64,000 bases of DNA from Hypholoma sublateritium FD-334 SS-4. Its lineage: Eukaryota; Basidiomycota; Agaricomycetes; Agaricales; Strophariaceae. A model generated the notes under the pieces. It worked only from the letters and a program-made list of their open reading frames with translations, was not told where the DNA came from and did not search any database. Positions 10,229 through 22,456 of this stretch are shown here, piece by piece. Position 1 is the first letter of the stretch. Every line of letters begins with the position of its first letter. The stretch spans positions 1 through 64,000 of the forward strand of contig KN817572.1 in assembly GCA_000827495.1 (NCBI GenBank). Reading direction: 5' to 3'. The position numbers were made by a program, and so were the translations under genes.

Positions 10229-11493
10229 GTCTCCCTTGCTAATCGCATGTTCACGCCTCTCACTATTTTGAAAGTTAATCATCAAGCATCAAGTCTCGTC
10301 TCGCTGGCACCGTGATCTCAAGTTTGCCAACTGTTTTAGCTACATAAACACCCTTTGTAATGAGTACGTAGCTGACTATGGATCCCGACGGCAACATTTC
10401 TTCCGTACTACACAGCTCGAGTGATTCAACCTTACCGTATTTCTGTCCACTTTTTGGTATATGAGCTGTTCACCGCTTACATTTGAATTATATCTGGCTT
10501 ATAGCCTTGGGTTGGGATCATAATGAATGGTAAGGTATTCAATATCTGATGTTTAAACTGTATTTCTATTATGAAAATTTCCACCATTTTATGGCATAAC
10601 ACAATCTCGATGCCATATTTTAATTGTTGGTGATGCCTGGTGAAGCGACCAGTGCCCGACATTAAACCTGTAATTTGGCAATGAACTTTACAGCCACTTC
10701 ATAACATAGTACATCCTCCTTACCGTATTTTTTATCATCTCTGAATAATCAGTAAACTGTCCGAGATGCGACATGTCACTATAATTCTCATGTAAATGTT
10801 ACAACCACTTCATAATTAATGATGATCTACTTGCTGTATTTGAACTATTCTATCCTGCAGAAACAATGGTATATGCAAGTTACAACATCACAGTAATCCT
10901 GTAATGTGCATCTAATAGGTTATCAGCCGCTGTCGAGGCAATATAATACTGCCAAAGGCTCATAAACGTCATAAGGCTAAATCGGGATGTCCCTAAATTC
11001 CTGATGTATCGGAAGAAATGATCACGAAACGACTGTCCGTACGGCGCAGGAAGTCTGTGTAGAAAGTATCTTGGACGAATCTTGGACGTGCACTGAGTAG
11101 ACCCTACAACAATCCATTTGCGTAATGATAATATGACACGCTTTTGTTCTTAGTTGTACCGTCTTTGAGATTTTCCTTGTTCTGACTGTTCTGACTTCTA
11201 ACATGGTCGAAAACTTAAAGCAAGTACTCTCCTGAAACACTTCTACTTATCGGAGATTTCAATTTGTGAAATTTCACGAGCGCGAAAATCAAACAGTCTA
11301 ACAAGCTGAAGTGAAGCGCAGTCCCTCCATTGTGCATAAGTATAAGTATTTGACATAATATACAAATGATTTAGGCGCCCAACCACAGGACATATAATCA
11401 CGTGATGAGGTGTCACTAAGTAGTTTGAAGTTTGAACTTAACCATTTCAACGGCACTCAGGAGTCAGGGCCCAGATTTGCATCAGTACTGCCC
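10229..11493. other. AT-rich gene-free stretch upstream of COG2
   Basis: There are no open frames longer than about 70 codons and no domain. Two diverged direct copies of a 17-base motif, TTACA(G/A)CCACTTCATAA, lie at 10688-10704 and 10799-10815, each followed by a similar CTTRCYGTATTT-like block. The COG2 promoter must lie near the right edge. Nothing else is seen. Confidence 0.5.
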
Positions 11494-14400
11494 ATGTCTG
11501 CAACTTTCGCCGACCACGAAACTTCGCTTAGAGACCCATATCGCCTAGATCACCTTGCAGAAGAGCTTGCTACAAGGGAATCGGCGCACCATGGTACGAC
11601 TCACATGCCATTGACTGACCCAGCCGTTGAAGGAAATGGAGAACTGCCAGAACACATACCATTATCTCACAACGACAAGCACTTGACAGCCGAAATCTTC
11701 AACGTAGAGGAATTTCTTCTGGCTCGATCTCACACTTCGCTCCCTGATCTTCGCTCAGAACTACGGGAATATCTCGCAAATCTCAAAGAAGAACTTGTCC
11801 AGCTCATAAACGACGACTATGAGGCATTCATCAGTCTCAGCACAGACTTACGCAACGAAGGAGCCAGGTTGGAGAGACTTAAATATCCTTTGAAAGGCTT
11901 GAAGGAAACTGTTCTCGTAAGGCCATGTTAATATTTAATATGCATAAAGACATAATATTTATGTCTGGTTCCATAGGAATCTAAACAGGAATTACAATCC
12001 ATCCAGAATGAGATTCACGACAAACTTACAAAACGTGGAAAGCTGAGAGAAGAGAAGGTCAGTGTTCTATGCCTCACCTTTAACATTTTTAACGTCTTGC
12101 AGGCCTTGTTACACCTCCTTCTCAAAATCTCGGAATCCGTCACGAGGTTGGAATCTATGTTATTGATCACCTCCCCGGATACGGGGGGGAAGGATTCGAT
12201 AGAGACTGCCTCGAACTTTCTTGTGTATTCCAGTCATAGTGAAGAGGGCAATGACGAGAAGTGCGTATACCGCAAAGATTAACTTACGGCCTCTAACTAG
12301 CCAACCTAGATTTCGGGCCAATCGTGCCAAACATCTCAGCCGAGTATCGGCGGAGTACACTCAACTCTTATATCATGCTCGTAAGGCGCGAAATGACAAA
12401 TGCTCATTTGTGGATGAGATACAATGGGTTTGTGAGCTCATTATTTTCTATCTAATGCTGGAATTGATACTGTACAGCGCATCGACAGGATACAATCTAC
12501 TCTGTCGTCAGATCTCGACCAGCTGTTTACACAAACACTCAATATGTTGATTGATTCGAAAGGCGAGAATCGCGGGACCGAATTGGAGCGCACGAAGTGG
12601 ATAGCTGATTTGACAGAATGCCTACGGACGTACGATATCTTGGGACTATGGAGAGACGCTGAAGACATCATCCGACGAGAGGCTGTCCGTGGTTTTGTGA
12701 AGAAGGTGAAATGATTCTTACTGACGGCGTCAAATTTACTGAGTTGCGGCAAAACAGACTATATATCCCGGAGCTTTCGCCGCCCCTCACTCCCCTCTGG
12801 CCCCACATACCCCGTTCCACTTCCCTGATAATCAAGAACCAGTGACATCTGCATTGTTAGAGCATCAAATTCCCTATACACCATTCACAGCGTTTATTCC
12901 GAAACACACTGTGCGCAAAATGTCTGGATATCCTTCCGACTTGCCCCAAGCACAACTTTTGGACGACACCGACGATCCATTGGCGCTCCTATACAACCAA
13001 CTTCTGCGCTTCGTGGAACGGGATATTGGTAAAATTATGGACATAGCTGAAAAAATCACAGTGAAGACGTCGGAAAGGCGGGGCGAAGAGTTGAAAGCTT
13101 TGTCACTGAAATCAAATAGTGCGGCTGGTGAGAGCAACAAGAAATTTGAAATAATGGCAAATGTTGTATGGGATGAATTTGGTAACGCAATCTTGGACGA
13201 GATCGGTGGAATTGTTTTTTCTGTGGGCAGACCAAACGAATTTCGCAAGGTCTGTCTCATCTGGGTGCCTTCGATGGATATTGACCGTTCATGTCGTCTG
13301 AAGCATTACGAGACTACTCAATCATTTTTAAGGTCTTTAGAGTTGCTTGCACCAAACATGCAAGCGGTAGAATCGATGCGACGCCATCCGACATACCTTG
13401 CATTTGAACGTCGCTGGCAGCTTCCTGTTTACTTCCAACTACGATGGAAGGAGATTGTTGGAACTCTTGAAGAAATGTTGACTATCATTCGCCTAGAACC
13501 AATCATTCCTAAAGGTAAGTGTATCCATGTCTTGGAACTCACCACCAATTTATGTTACGCACAGATGGCTCGTTCGCCCTGCCTCAGTCTTCTGCTATAT
13601 GGATTGCTGTATCTGCATGTTGGAGCTCAGAGATATACATCCCTGAGCTTTCCCATCGGTTCTGGAGACTGACACTGCAGGTATGTCCAATGTTTATGGA
13701 GTTACTGTGCAATTAAATATTTACTCAAAGTAGATATTGAGTCGATATAAAGGATGGTTAGAGAACACTTTTGCAAACATTGAAGCCCTATCCAAAGGTC
13801 AGCATGACAAGGTAAAAAATGCGCTTTCAATTTATGGGTTATCGTTCACAACAAATCAAACAGATGGTGTCGTCGACTAATCCGCCACGGGCCTCTACAC
13901 CAGCAGGAGATACACCTTCAAGTTCTAGTGAAGCCGCTGCTGCTGACGACACTGCATTGCGATACGCCTCTGCGGCAATCGTCGATATTCGGCTCATGGA
14001 TACAAATACCATGACACTTTGGCGTCAAATAATCGTGATGATGATGCCTGATGATTTTGATGAAGACAACTCGGAACTTCAAACTGAGGGTTCGTTTGTT
14101 TTTGTCAATGCTAGATGACAGTACAACTGTTGATGCATTGCACCCATCTAGACGCCCTTCGCGAAAGTATATCCGCATTGGCGGCATTCATTGCGCCCCT
14201 TTCAAGTAGTATTATTGCAATCCTCACACGCCGTTGTTGCGATGGTCTTCTCCCAGTCCGCAGTATACCATCGCAGTTCCGTGCGATGTCAAACAAACAG
14301 ACGCCCGTAGAACCCAGCTACTTTGTGGCCTCTATTTTGCGTCCACTGAAGCAATTCTTTGCTATTGGAACAGCCGAGGGACCCGGCAGTCTTTTGAAAG

Positions 14401-14769
14401 ATGCTTTCCTCAAAGAATATGCTACGGAGGTCTTCACCAACGTAACACAACGGTAATATATATTAAGCGTATTTGTTATCGATCGGCATACTTACTGGGG
14501 AATGCAGATATATCAGCTATCTTACATCTATGAAGAAGATCGAGGAGCCTCTCAAACGTCTGAGAAAGAACAAAAAGTCCGCATTCTCCTTGTTTGGAAA
14601 TGTGTCCACTTCCAATGATGAGGGCAAAGACGAGGAACGCATTCGCAGTCAAATGATATTAGATGTAAATGCTTTCGGCAAGGATGCTGAATCATTGCGT
14701 GTCGAGGTTGAGACAAATTCTTGCTTCATGATTCTCAAAGAAATGGTGTATGCCACAGATCCAGAATAG
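11494..14769 (+). CDS. COG2: Conserved oligomeric Golgi complex subunit 2
   Basis: Exons: 11494-11916, 11977-12057, 12103-12260, 12310-12427, 12478-12705, 12758-13249, 13304-13514, 13565-13680, 13734-13811, 13864-14089, 14152-14452, 14508-14769; 897 residues. COG2 belongs to lobe A of the COG tether, which captures retrograde vesicles at the Golgi. The N-terminal Cog2 domain shows FNVEEFLLAR, LPDLRSELREYL and INDDYEAFISLSTDLR (about residues 65-130). Coiled-coil-forming sequence follows (ESKQELQSIQNEIHDKL). The C-terminal region has CCDGLLPVRSIPSQFRAMSN and FFAIGTAEGPG. ATG 11494 is the first ATG in the frame. The gene converges on VPS8 with 107 bases between stops. Confidence 0.93.
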
Positions 14770-14876
14770 TAGATATACAAATATCTCCACGGCGTTGATG
14801 GATTGCTCAATAACAAGCCAGCCATTATTCACCAGTATTCACCATATTAGATGCGATATTAGATACAGCGTCCAAT

Positions 14877-17800
14877 TTACTTAAAGGGCATGTCACCAGT
14901 GGGTTTGCAACTTTGATGGAAGATAACTCCTGTCCGACCAACAACGATGGGGTCATGGGATGGCGACAATTTACTTTTGCTGTCCAATACGGTTACCACA
15001 GCGTTGCGGCAGTATTGACATGTTCCCCGCGTTGGTCCCCACCCGTGAGTCTGCTCTCGGGTTACTTGCTTGACTGCTTCGAATAAATCGCGATCGGTCA
15101 GGTGTTTGAGCATTACTAGCAAATCCTCGTCTGAGCGATAAGACTCCAGCATTCCCGTAAGAATAATGCGGAACTCTGTATAGTGCGATCCCGTGGACGA
15201 GGGCGCTGAGTTGACGAGGCGCTTGAATAGACGGGGGAATGACACAGTGCTTGAAGAAGTTATAGACACAAGGGCGCCGAATGTTGTTTGAACAAGCGAA
15301 CGTAAAGATAATAGAAGATTAGAGACTTCCACCCCGGGAGATGCGCTATCGACCATTGTCTCATTTCGTTCCTGGACAGGACGAGATGTGGCTATCACCT
15401 GTACGGTTTGAATTTGACTGTTTAACAGCTTGAACCACATGTCTTCCAAGGGAACGTCCGCTCTTGCGGATCTTTGAGAATGGGCTAGGCATATGTCACG
15501 ACCAATCGTAGCGATGGTTCGAAGGGATTCCACGTCAGAAACAAAGTCGAAAGTTTCGGATCGTTGAGCAATGTTGTTTACTAATTTTCTTGACAACTTC
15601 TTTTGGAAAATGTCTGCTTTGGAGAGGGCACCTTGGGGATCACCTAGCCAGTCCGTGGCCCATACAACAGCATCGTAAACATTGTGCGCCTCACATATTT
15701 CGAGGATATCTTTAGTATTCAGTGCATCCTTTGGAATGTATTGCAGTGTTGAGATGACATTTTTAGGGTGGAATTTGCATTGCAAAGAAAAAAACACGTG
15801 GTGAAGCAGGGAGGACAGATTCTTCGAAGGGCCATCGGCAGGTGCTGTAGCGTGTTCTTCCTCTTTCGAAGTCGGGGATAGGAGAGTCCATAGGTACTGA
15901 TACCGATTAGCATCGACAGCATCGCCTGTACCATCGTTGAGGGCCCCGAGCGCTGTTTCGTGAAGTATTGGCACCATTTTGTCGACAAATAGCGCAGTTC
16001 CAGGAATATTTGCATGTAAAAGGAACGGGAGAGAATTTGATACGATGGATATCAAGTCATCAGGAATGACACCTTTGTTGGGTCGTGATGCAAGGATTAA
16101 GACCTTCTCTAGGTTGTGTAGAATCTCCAAAGATGTTAAGTCGGGATCGTCTACATAGCTTGATACCAGTTTGGCCCAGGAATGGTCATGATAATACCAC
16201 GTTCTTAATATCCTGAAGAACCCAGCACCTTCAAACAAGTTGACGATCCGTTCGCTATCATGTGGGTTGTAGACAGAGAGGAGATATTCAGCGGCAAGCT
16301 GCCTATCCTCACGAGTTTTTCGATCAGGGTCTTCGGCAAGGCCAATCAAAATGTTATGCATTGTGGTCGGAGTGATTTCAAGAAATTGGGTGTATTTCGG
16401 GACATTGCGCGCAACGAAAATGTTGACCATTGTAATATCTTCTTGTGGCATGACACCAGAAGACGTAATTTCTAATATGATGCGAACGATCATGAATCGA
16501 CTGACGGTCTGGGACTCATTGAGATAAGCATCTTCGAATGCTATGTCGAGCGAGTGAAGGAAGGATTCAGAATCAAAAAGTAGTAATTGTCGAACATATG
16601 GATATGTCAATTCCACACCACCTTCTTCGTCGGAAGTCAGCACAAGTTTGCCTCCTTCACCTGGTGGCCAAAGACTTGAGCGTCCGAAGAAGAGAAAAGT
16701 GTACACGTCTTTTTTGGCCTGCATAGCGTCGTCCTCACTCAAAGGCTCTTCGCTGGGGAAGGTGAGGCCCGAGAGAATATTGGCAAGATAAGGGTATATC
16801 TTGTAAGCATTCATGATGGTTACTTCCATAGACAAATCGGCAGCCAAACTGGATCCCGTTTTCTGCAAAAATTCATCACATGTTTTTCTGAAACTTTTAA
16901 CATTGCGGATAAGTCCAAGAAGTTCGACAACCGGGGCAACGTAATCCCGCATTGCGCGCGTGTATATGTAGATAAGCGCATCATATAGGTGGTGTTGCTG
17001 GCATAGATGTATTGCTTGGTTGAGGTCGAGACACGATGGATCCATATGCCAAATAATTCGTTCTACATATTCTGGGCGTCCATCTTCTGCGTGCAGAGCA
17101 ATCAACCGTTGAGTGATCCTGGGAGGGACAAAGGTAATTTCGGTGTTGAGAATAAAAGGTTCCAGTTGCCGGAGGTAGATGGAAGAGATGCCGGAGTCGT
17201 CGTAGCGTTGGAACAGGTCCTCGAAGAGGAAATCAAAGTCTTGGAGGGCAACAGCTGCTCGGCAACAGACACTGACAAGACCCTCAAATAGAGAAGTTCG
17301 ATCAACGCCTCGATTATCAGGAGTGAAATGTGTGCCATCACTCATTCGGTCCTCAGAAAAGGCGTATTGTGCCGACGCGTCCATAAGACTCCTCAGTTTG
17401 TTGCCGATGACTTGTTTTCTATGAATGGGGTTTTCGGGGAGATTATTCCGATTACCAGGCGCTTCATCGAGATAATACGATCGACTGAGTTCAATTGCTT
17501 TCAGAAAATCGCCTTCTTCTACCAATGATAGGATTCGATCAGCCCATGTCAACAGTGTGCCCGCTAAGAGTTTATCTTTTTTCTGTGGCACAATTATAAG
17601 CAAAATGTTGAGCGGGGATGAAGATGCCACTCACTAAAACGAATAGTTTTCCTTTATACACCCGTAAGCTATGCGATATTAAGTCTGGCTCATCGCGCTC
17701 TGTAGGTTCGAGCGCTGTAGAAATAAGGGAGAGGCCATCGAATGGAACTTCCTCAACTAATCGGTGCAAGTTGATGTCATAAACGCTGAGTTGCTTGCGA

Positions 17801-19778
17801 GTTGCGATGACAAGTTGCTAATCACAGGAATGAGTAAGCAGAAGTTATGCATTCAGAGAAAAAAGAGAATCAACTTGATGATTCAGCCACTGAATAGCTA
17901 AGATATCTTCCTTAGCCAACCAGCTGTCCGACTGTTTGTGAGAGATCATGCCAATTTCAACCTCTCCCGATTTTCCTGTTTTCGTATTCCTAACGAGTTG
18001 TTTGCTTCGGGTTTCATTTACTGTCAAAAAATGTAAAGAGCTACCCCAGGAGTATGCTAGAATGGGCAACGTTTGCGTGTCACTTTTCAGGTGCTCAACT
18101 GCCTCTGAGGAAGGCTTCATAATGCTCGGAAACCAAGCTAAAGAACCAATCCATTTAGATCTTGACCTCCATGAGCCACCTTCATCGACTTCGCGAGGGC
18201 ATTTGAACCAGGTTCTTGGTGTCGGCTTTAAGCCAACGACGACGAGCTTTGTTGGTGTAAGCAATGCCACCACGTTGTAGGTGTCGGTTAAATGAGGTGC
18301 AGTACCTAAAGGCAAGGGCGCCATAGCGAGTCCAGTGTAGCGAGTCCTGCGAGGCCCAGAAATATTGCCAGGGGGGGCAGAATTTGGAGTAGGCGCTTTT
18401 AGACGATAGGTAGGGTGATGTACTTCAGGATATCGACCAAGAATGCGTAGAATATCCGATGCCTCGACAAAAAGGATCTTTCCTAAAGAATGGTAAAATG
18501 CTAGTCCATGCTCATCCGCAGAAACAATTGCAGTATGCCTCCCGGCTACGAAGCCGATGCTGACGATTTTAGAGCCTTGTAGATGGCCTTCTTTTCTCCC
18601 GGAGGCTACTGCGCTCAGGGTGGTAGGAGTGACCGATCGCACTGGCGTGTGCGATTGCTTGAGATTAAATAACTGTATATGGCCTGCTGCATGGCCGGAA
18701 GCTAAGAATGTGTGATCATGGGAAAGAGCAAGGGCAGTGACAGGCCCAATTACACTTCCTGAGTTATATTACAATTAGAATCCATATGTCATGGTAGGAT
18801 TTATTTCGAACCTAGTGTTGAATTCTCGCAGACACATATAAGGGTCTGTTTGAAATCATGCACAACAATTTTACCCTCCGTCGTGCCAATGCATATGAGC
18901 CCATTTGCTGCTATCACCGTCGGCATACCTAGCATTGGGGCACCCAATACACTAGACACCTTCTGCGAGGCCTTAGAATACATCGTCTGAGTTATTCCCC
19001 GCAAGTCAGTCCATTTGAATATGTTCTGATCTGCCCCTACTCGAGTTTGTTGTAGATCGTCTTGTTTTGAAGATGATCGAAGGTTGGTAATGGATGACAC
19101 CCGAGACAGGGAAGAGAATCGAGAGGGGGATGGGGAGACACCATCGAAAAGGTGGGAATGAGAGGTCGCCGAGCTTTCATTGGAAACTAACCGAGAAGTC
19201 TGAGGGGTATACGAACGGAGTCGCGATACTGTGGGATGAAGGAATGGCCTAGCAAGTTTTGAATAAGACACCTTAGAATCTAGTGACGACGGTTCAGATT
19301 CGGGAGACATTATTCCAGTTATGGAGAGGGACGGCGAGTGTGTCGCGTAATGCTGGTGTTTAAACTACATAAGCGCTTATAATCTACATATTATTTTATA
19401 CATACATACCGAATCTTCAGCATGCGATTCGTCTTGACCGTCGTTTAGCAGAGATTTTTCCACTTCCAAGACATCGATATCCGACTCCGTTTCGTCTTGG
19501 TCTTGGTCGAGAACGTCGCGCAGCTGGTCTTTATAACTTGCGGAGGTATCAGCGTCAACTCCATTGTATACGAAAACATCCTCCTCCTCCTCTTCTTCAT
19601 CTTCATCCGCGGGTTCTTCTCCTTCAAATAGTTCCTCCATGTGGGTGGAGTAATCCCCGGGATATGTAAATTCGTCGTCTTCGTCGTCGGAAGAATCACC
19701 CTCGGAGACCTCATGGGCATCAGAAGGATTAGGACCAGTTTCGTTAGTCCATGGGTTGGAGGCGTCTGCAGATTCCAT
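14877..19778 (-). CDS. VPS8: CORVET tethering complex subunit Vps8
   Basis: Exons in transcript order: 19778-19410, 19352-18812, 18758-17875, 17817-17635, 17582-14877; 1560 residues. Vps8 recruits the CORVET tether to Vps21/Rab5 endosomes. An acidic N-terminal tail (about 1-125) and a Ser-rich linker lead to a beta-propeller with family blocks GPVTALALSHDHTF, ASGHAAGHIQLF and SADEHGLAFYHSLGKILF. A long alpha-solenoid follows (ADRILSLVEEGDF, AIELSRSYYL). The C-terminus keeps CQYC and HQSC cysteine/histidine pairs, half of the RING-H2 seen in other Vps8 proteins. Exon 2 splices in phase from CAG at 19353, which adds 14 residues before an internal Met. The 5' gap to CTI6 is 384 bases. Confidence 0.93.
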
Positions 19779-20163
19779 GAGTGGCCTGGGCGTTTGTTTC
19801 TACAGCCTTTGATTGGCCTTCGATAGTGAGTAGGACAAGGCAGAGCGGGCTGCGTTAGCATGTCATCATTTGAGGGAAACTGCTGTGTCACGCTGTTACA
19901 TATTAACAGCAGTGACGTGGCTATGCACATTGCACAATACACACCTCGCGCGGCGAGACTCGAGAGAAAATTGGAAATCAAAAAGAGTGGTTTACAAATG
20001 TACATGGAAATATGAGATGAGATTTGGATGAGATGATTGATTGAGAGGTTGGGCAATATACATGTAATTAAATAAATACTCCCAATGATATAATGTCCGG
20101 CCAAGAAAATTTGAATGGTTTAAAATAGAAATGATTTACAGAAGCTGTGGTCTTCGATTCAGC
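19779..20163. promoter_or_regulatory. Gap holding the VPS8 promoter and CTI6-like 3' end
   Basis: Both neighbours are on the minus strand. The stretch has AT-rich segments near 20040-20130 that fit a 3' untranslated region. No other gene, RNA or repeat is seen. Confidence 0.45.
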
Positions 20164-22274
20164 TCATGCTGCAAGCCTCCGCTCGCGATCTCGAGCTTTG
20201 GCACCTGGACCAAACCTCTCCTGGAATCCGATTAATTCCTCCATTAATTCCTCCATCGTCTTCATAGTCTGTGACGATACTTCCAGTGCACTTTCAGGCA
20301 TCAAATGCATTTCCACTGAGTTCTTGGATTGCTGCATTTGCTGATCGGAGGACGATGGCTGATGGTCAATAACCATGGAATTGTCGGCGCAACCAGGTAA
20401 GACAGGATCTTCGGATGTATCGTGTAGCTCAGCCAGAGTGGCTGCCTGTTCGCGCAAAGCTTTTTCGAGGGCTTCACGTCTTCGTCCACGATCGAGAGCG
20501 CTGGCTTGCTCCCGCCCAACCCACTCCACTAGAGCTCGAACACGTTTGTTCATATCACCGACACTCATCCGCTTCGCCGGCCATTTGACTTTGACACCCC
20601 TTTCCATTGTTCTGTCGGCGCTCTCTCCGCGTGAATTTGAGCTGCCTGTAGATGTAGCGCCTGCTCTGACTTCTAATGGTTGAGGTATGTCCGTGGGTAG
20701 CATTTGCTCCAGATGGGACAAATAATCCGGGAGGTTCCATGATGTGAACAGAGTTTGCTGAGAAACAGCATATGCGTGTGAGTTTCGGTATGCTCGAGCA
20801 TCTGCAGCACTCGTTCCGGATTGCTGGCCTACAGCACTAGAACCTAATTGATTCCGTCGAGTTCCATGTTCATGAGTAGCTACGCCCGAGCCATGAGATA
20901 TTGACTGTGAAATGGGAGGTCGCTTGGGTGCATTGGATGGTTTGACACGCGAATGATTTCCTGCGCGTTTCCCAGACGTACTGAGGGCTGATCAAGAAAA
21001 CATTGTCAAGGCAAATCAATATCTGATGCTGTTAAGACAAACCTTCTTCCGAATCTACTGCTGCTATTTCAATGGCAGGAATTTTCCTGCCGCCACGCCT
21101 GTTTCTACCCCCCGATGGCTTTGCGACTGGCGGGGCCTTCTCTACGACTATAGAATCAGCTGGTGGGGCCGTCCTTCGTTGTCCGTCAGATGCTGTAGAT
21201 GCAGACCGTGTCCGCTTTTTGGAGATGCTATTAAAAGGTAAGGACATATAGTAATGCATAACGAAAACACGTACTTGTCTTCGTCCGTGCGCTTTCTTTT
21301 CTTTTTGCCATTGTCGGTGATGTCGGGAACGGCTGATAAAATATCTTCTACAGGTACATCCTGGACGGCGGCGGCTTCGGCAGCAGTAGCCTCAATAATT
21401 TCTTTCAGGCTTTCATCAAAAGCGGCATCCCTGCTATTCATGGTATTTCGACGTTTTGACGCCTGCTTCATAAGGTGGGACGGCGAACGGGATCGCGAGA
21501 CGCGCTGGGCGGAAGTGGTATCATGTCGTGAAGTTGCTGAGGTCTGTCGAGGCCTCTTCGCGAGTCTCCTGTTGTTCGTTGTTCGTTAGTGACCAACGCG
21601 TGAATGCGAGTATACGAGGAGACTTGCTTCAGTAGATCCTCGTGCATTTGAGGCCTGCATAATTCGCAGTAGTAGTCATCATCGTGTACTTGGTCTTCAG
21701 AGATATAGCCCATGCATAAACCGTGTTGCCACACTTTGCAGGTTTCACATTGGACCATGAACTCGCCGGCATCAGGATCGTCCTCTACAACATGTGTTTA
21801 TAGAATGACGGGACGCGATGAGTTGAATAACGTACCTGCGCTGCCGCATACACATCGAGTAATACCCTGTTCTTCTTCTTCTTCCTGGCCCTCTTGTATT
21901 TGACCTTCACCAGGAACTACCTCGACGTCGCTTGATTGGCCGATATTGCCTGGCTTGTCGCTGTCTTTCTCCTTGGGCTTCCTTTTCGCCTTGTTGTTGT
22001 TAGAACCGCTTGCAGAACCGGATGGGACACCAGATATTGCTCCTTGTTGCTTGCGATCATCAATAATCTCGTCGTGGTCTTCCTGCTTCAATTTCTTGCT
22101 ACGATTGTTGGTGGAAGATGAGGTGGTGCGAGACCCGCTGAGCTTCTCTCGGGGGGGTTGGTCGGAGTCGGGGGATTTCGAGGCGCTTGCAGAGACGGAC
22201 GGTGCTGAGCGACGGCCTGAGCGGCGCGTTTCGCGGGGAGATAAAGGTGGGCCCATGGTGGCAGTCTGAGCCAT
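20164..22274 (-). CDS. CTI6: PHD-finger protein, Cti6-like (Rpd3L histone deacetylase complex)
   Basis: Exons: 22274-21836, 21784-21616, 21568-21275, 21227-21043, 20987-20164; 490 residues. In yeast, Cti6 links the Rpd3L deacetylase to chromatin through its PHD finger. The finger spans about residues 139-200: CVCG, EFMVQCETCKVWQHGLCMG and YYCELCRP supply the Cys4-His-Cys3 zinc ligands. It is followed by the conserved KRRNTMNSRDAAFDESL block and basic, Ser-rich disordered sequence. The C-terminal third holds LPTDIPQPLEVR and an Arg-rich helix. Exon 2 must use the weak donor GTATAC at 21615 to keep frame with exon 3. ATG 22274 is chosen because upstream in-frame residues look non-coding. It shares a 182-base divergent promoter with ILV1. 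Confidence 0.85.
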
Positions 22275-22456
22275 TGTTGGGGGAGGGCAAGAAATGGGGA
22301 TGAACAAGCCTGTCAGGAGTCCCCCGCCCTGAGGACAGGGATTTGTGATCACGTGGTGCCAAAGATCAAAACCCGAGCGGGGATAAGAGATATTTTGGTG
22401 CGAGTCACCGAACAATCCTTTTCCTTCCTTTTCCCTTCCTCGAACTTGCCTCGAAC
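22275..22456. promoter_or_regulatory. Divergent promoter, CTI6-like / ILV1
   Basis: Only 182 bases separate the two start codons. The ILV1 side has a pyrimidine-rich leader (CCTTTTCCTTCC type) just before ATG 22457, as is usual for highly expressed fungal genes. No defined operator is recognisable. Confidence 0.5.

Noticed and set aside
19445..20104. A 219-codon minus-strand frame covering the VPS8 start
   Set aside because: Its second half is an out-of-frame reading of the acidic VPS8 first exon; its first half is AT-rich upstream DNA.
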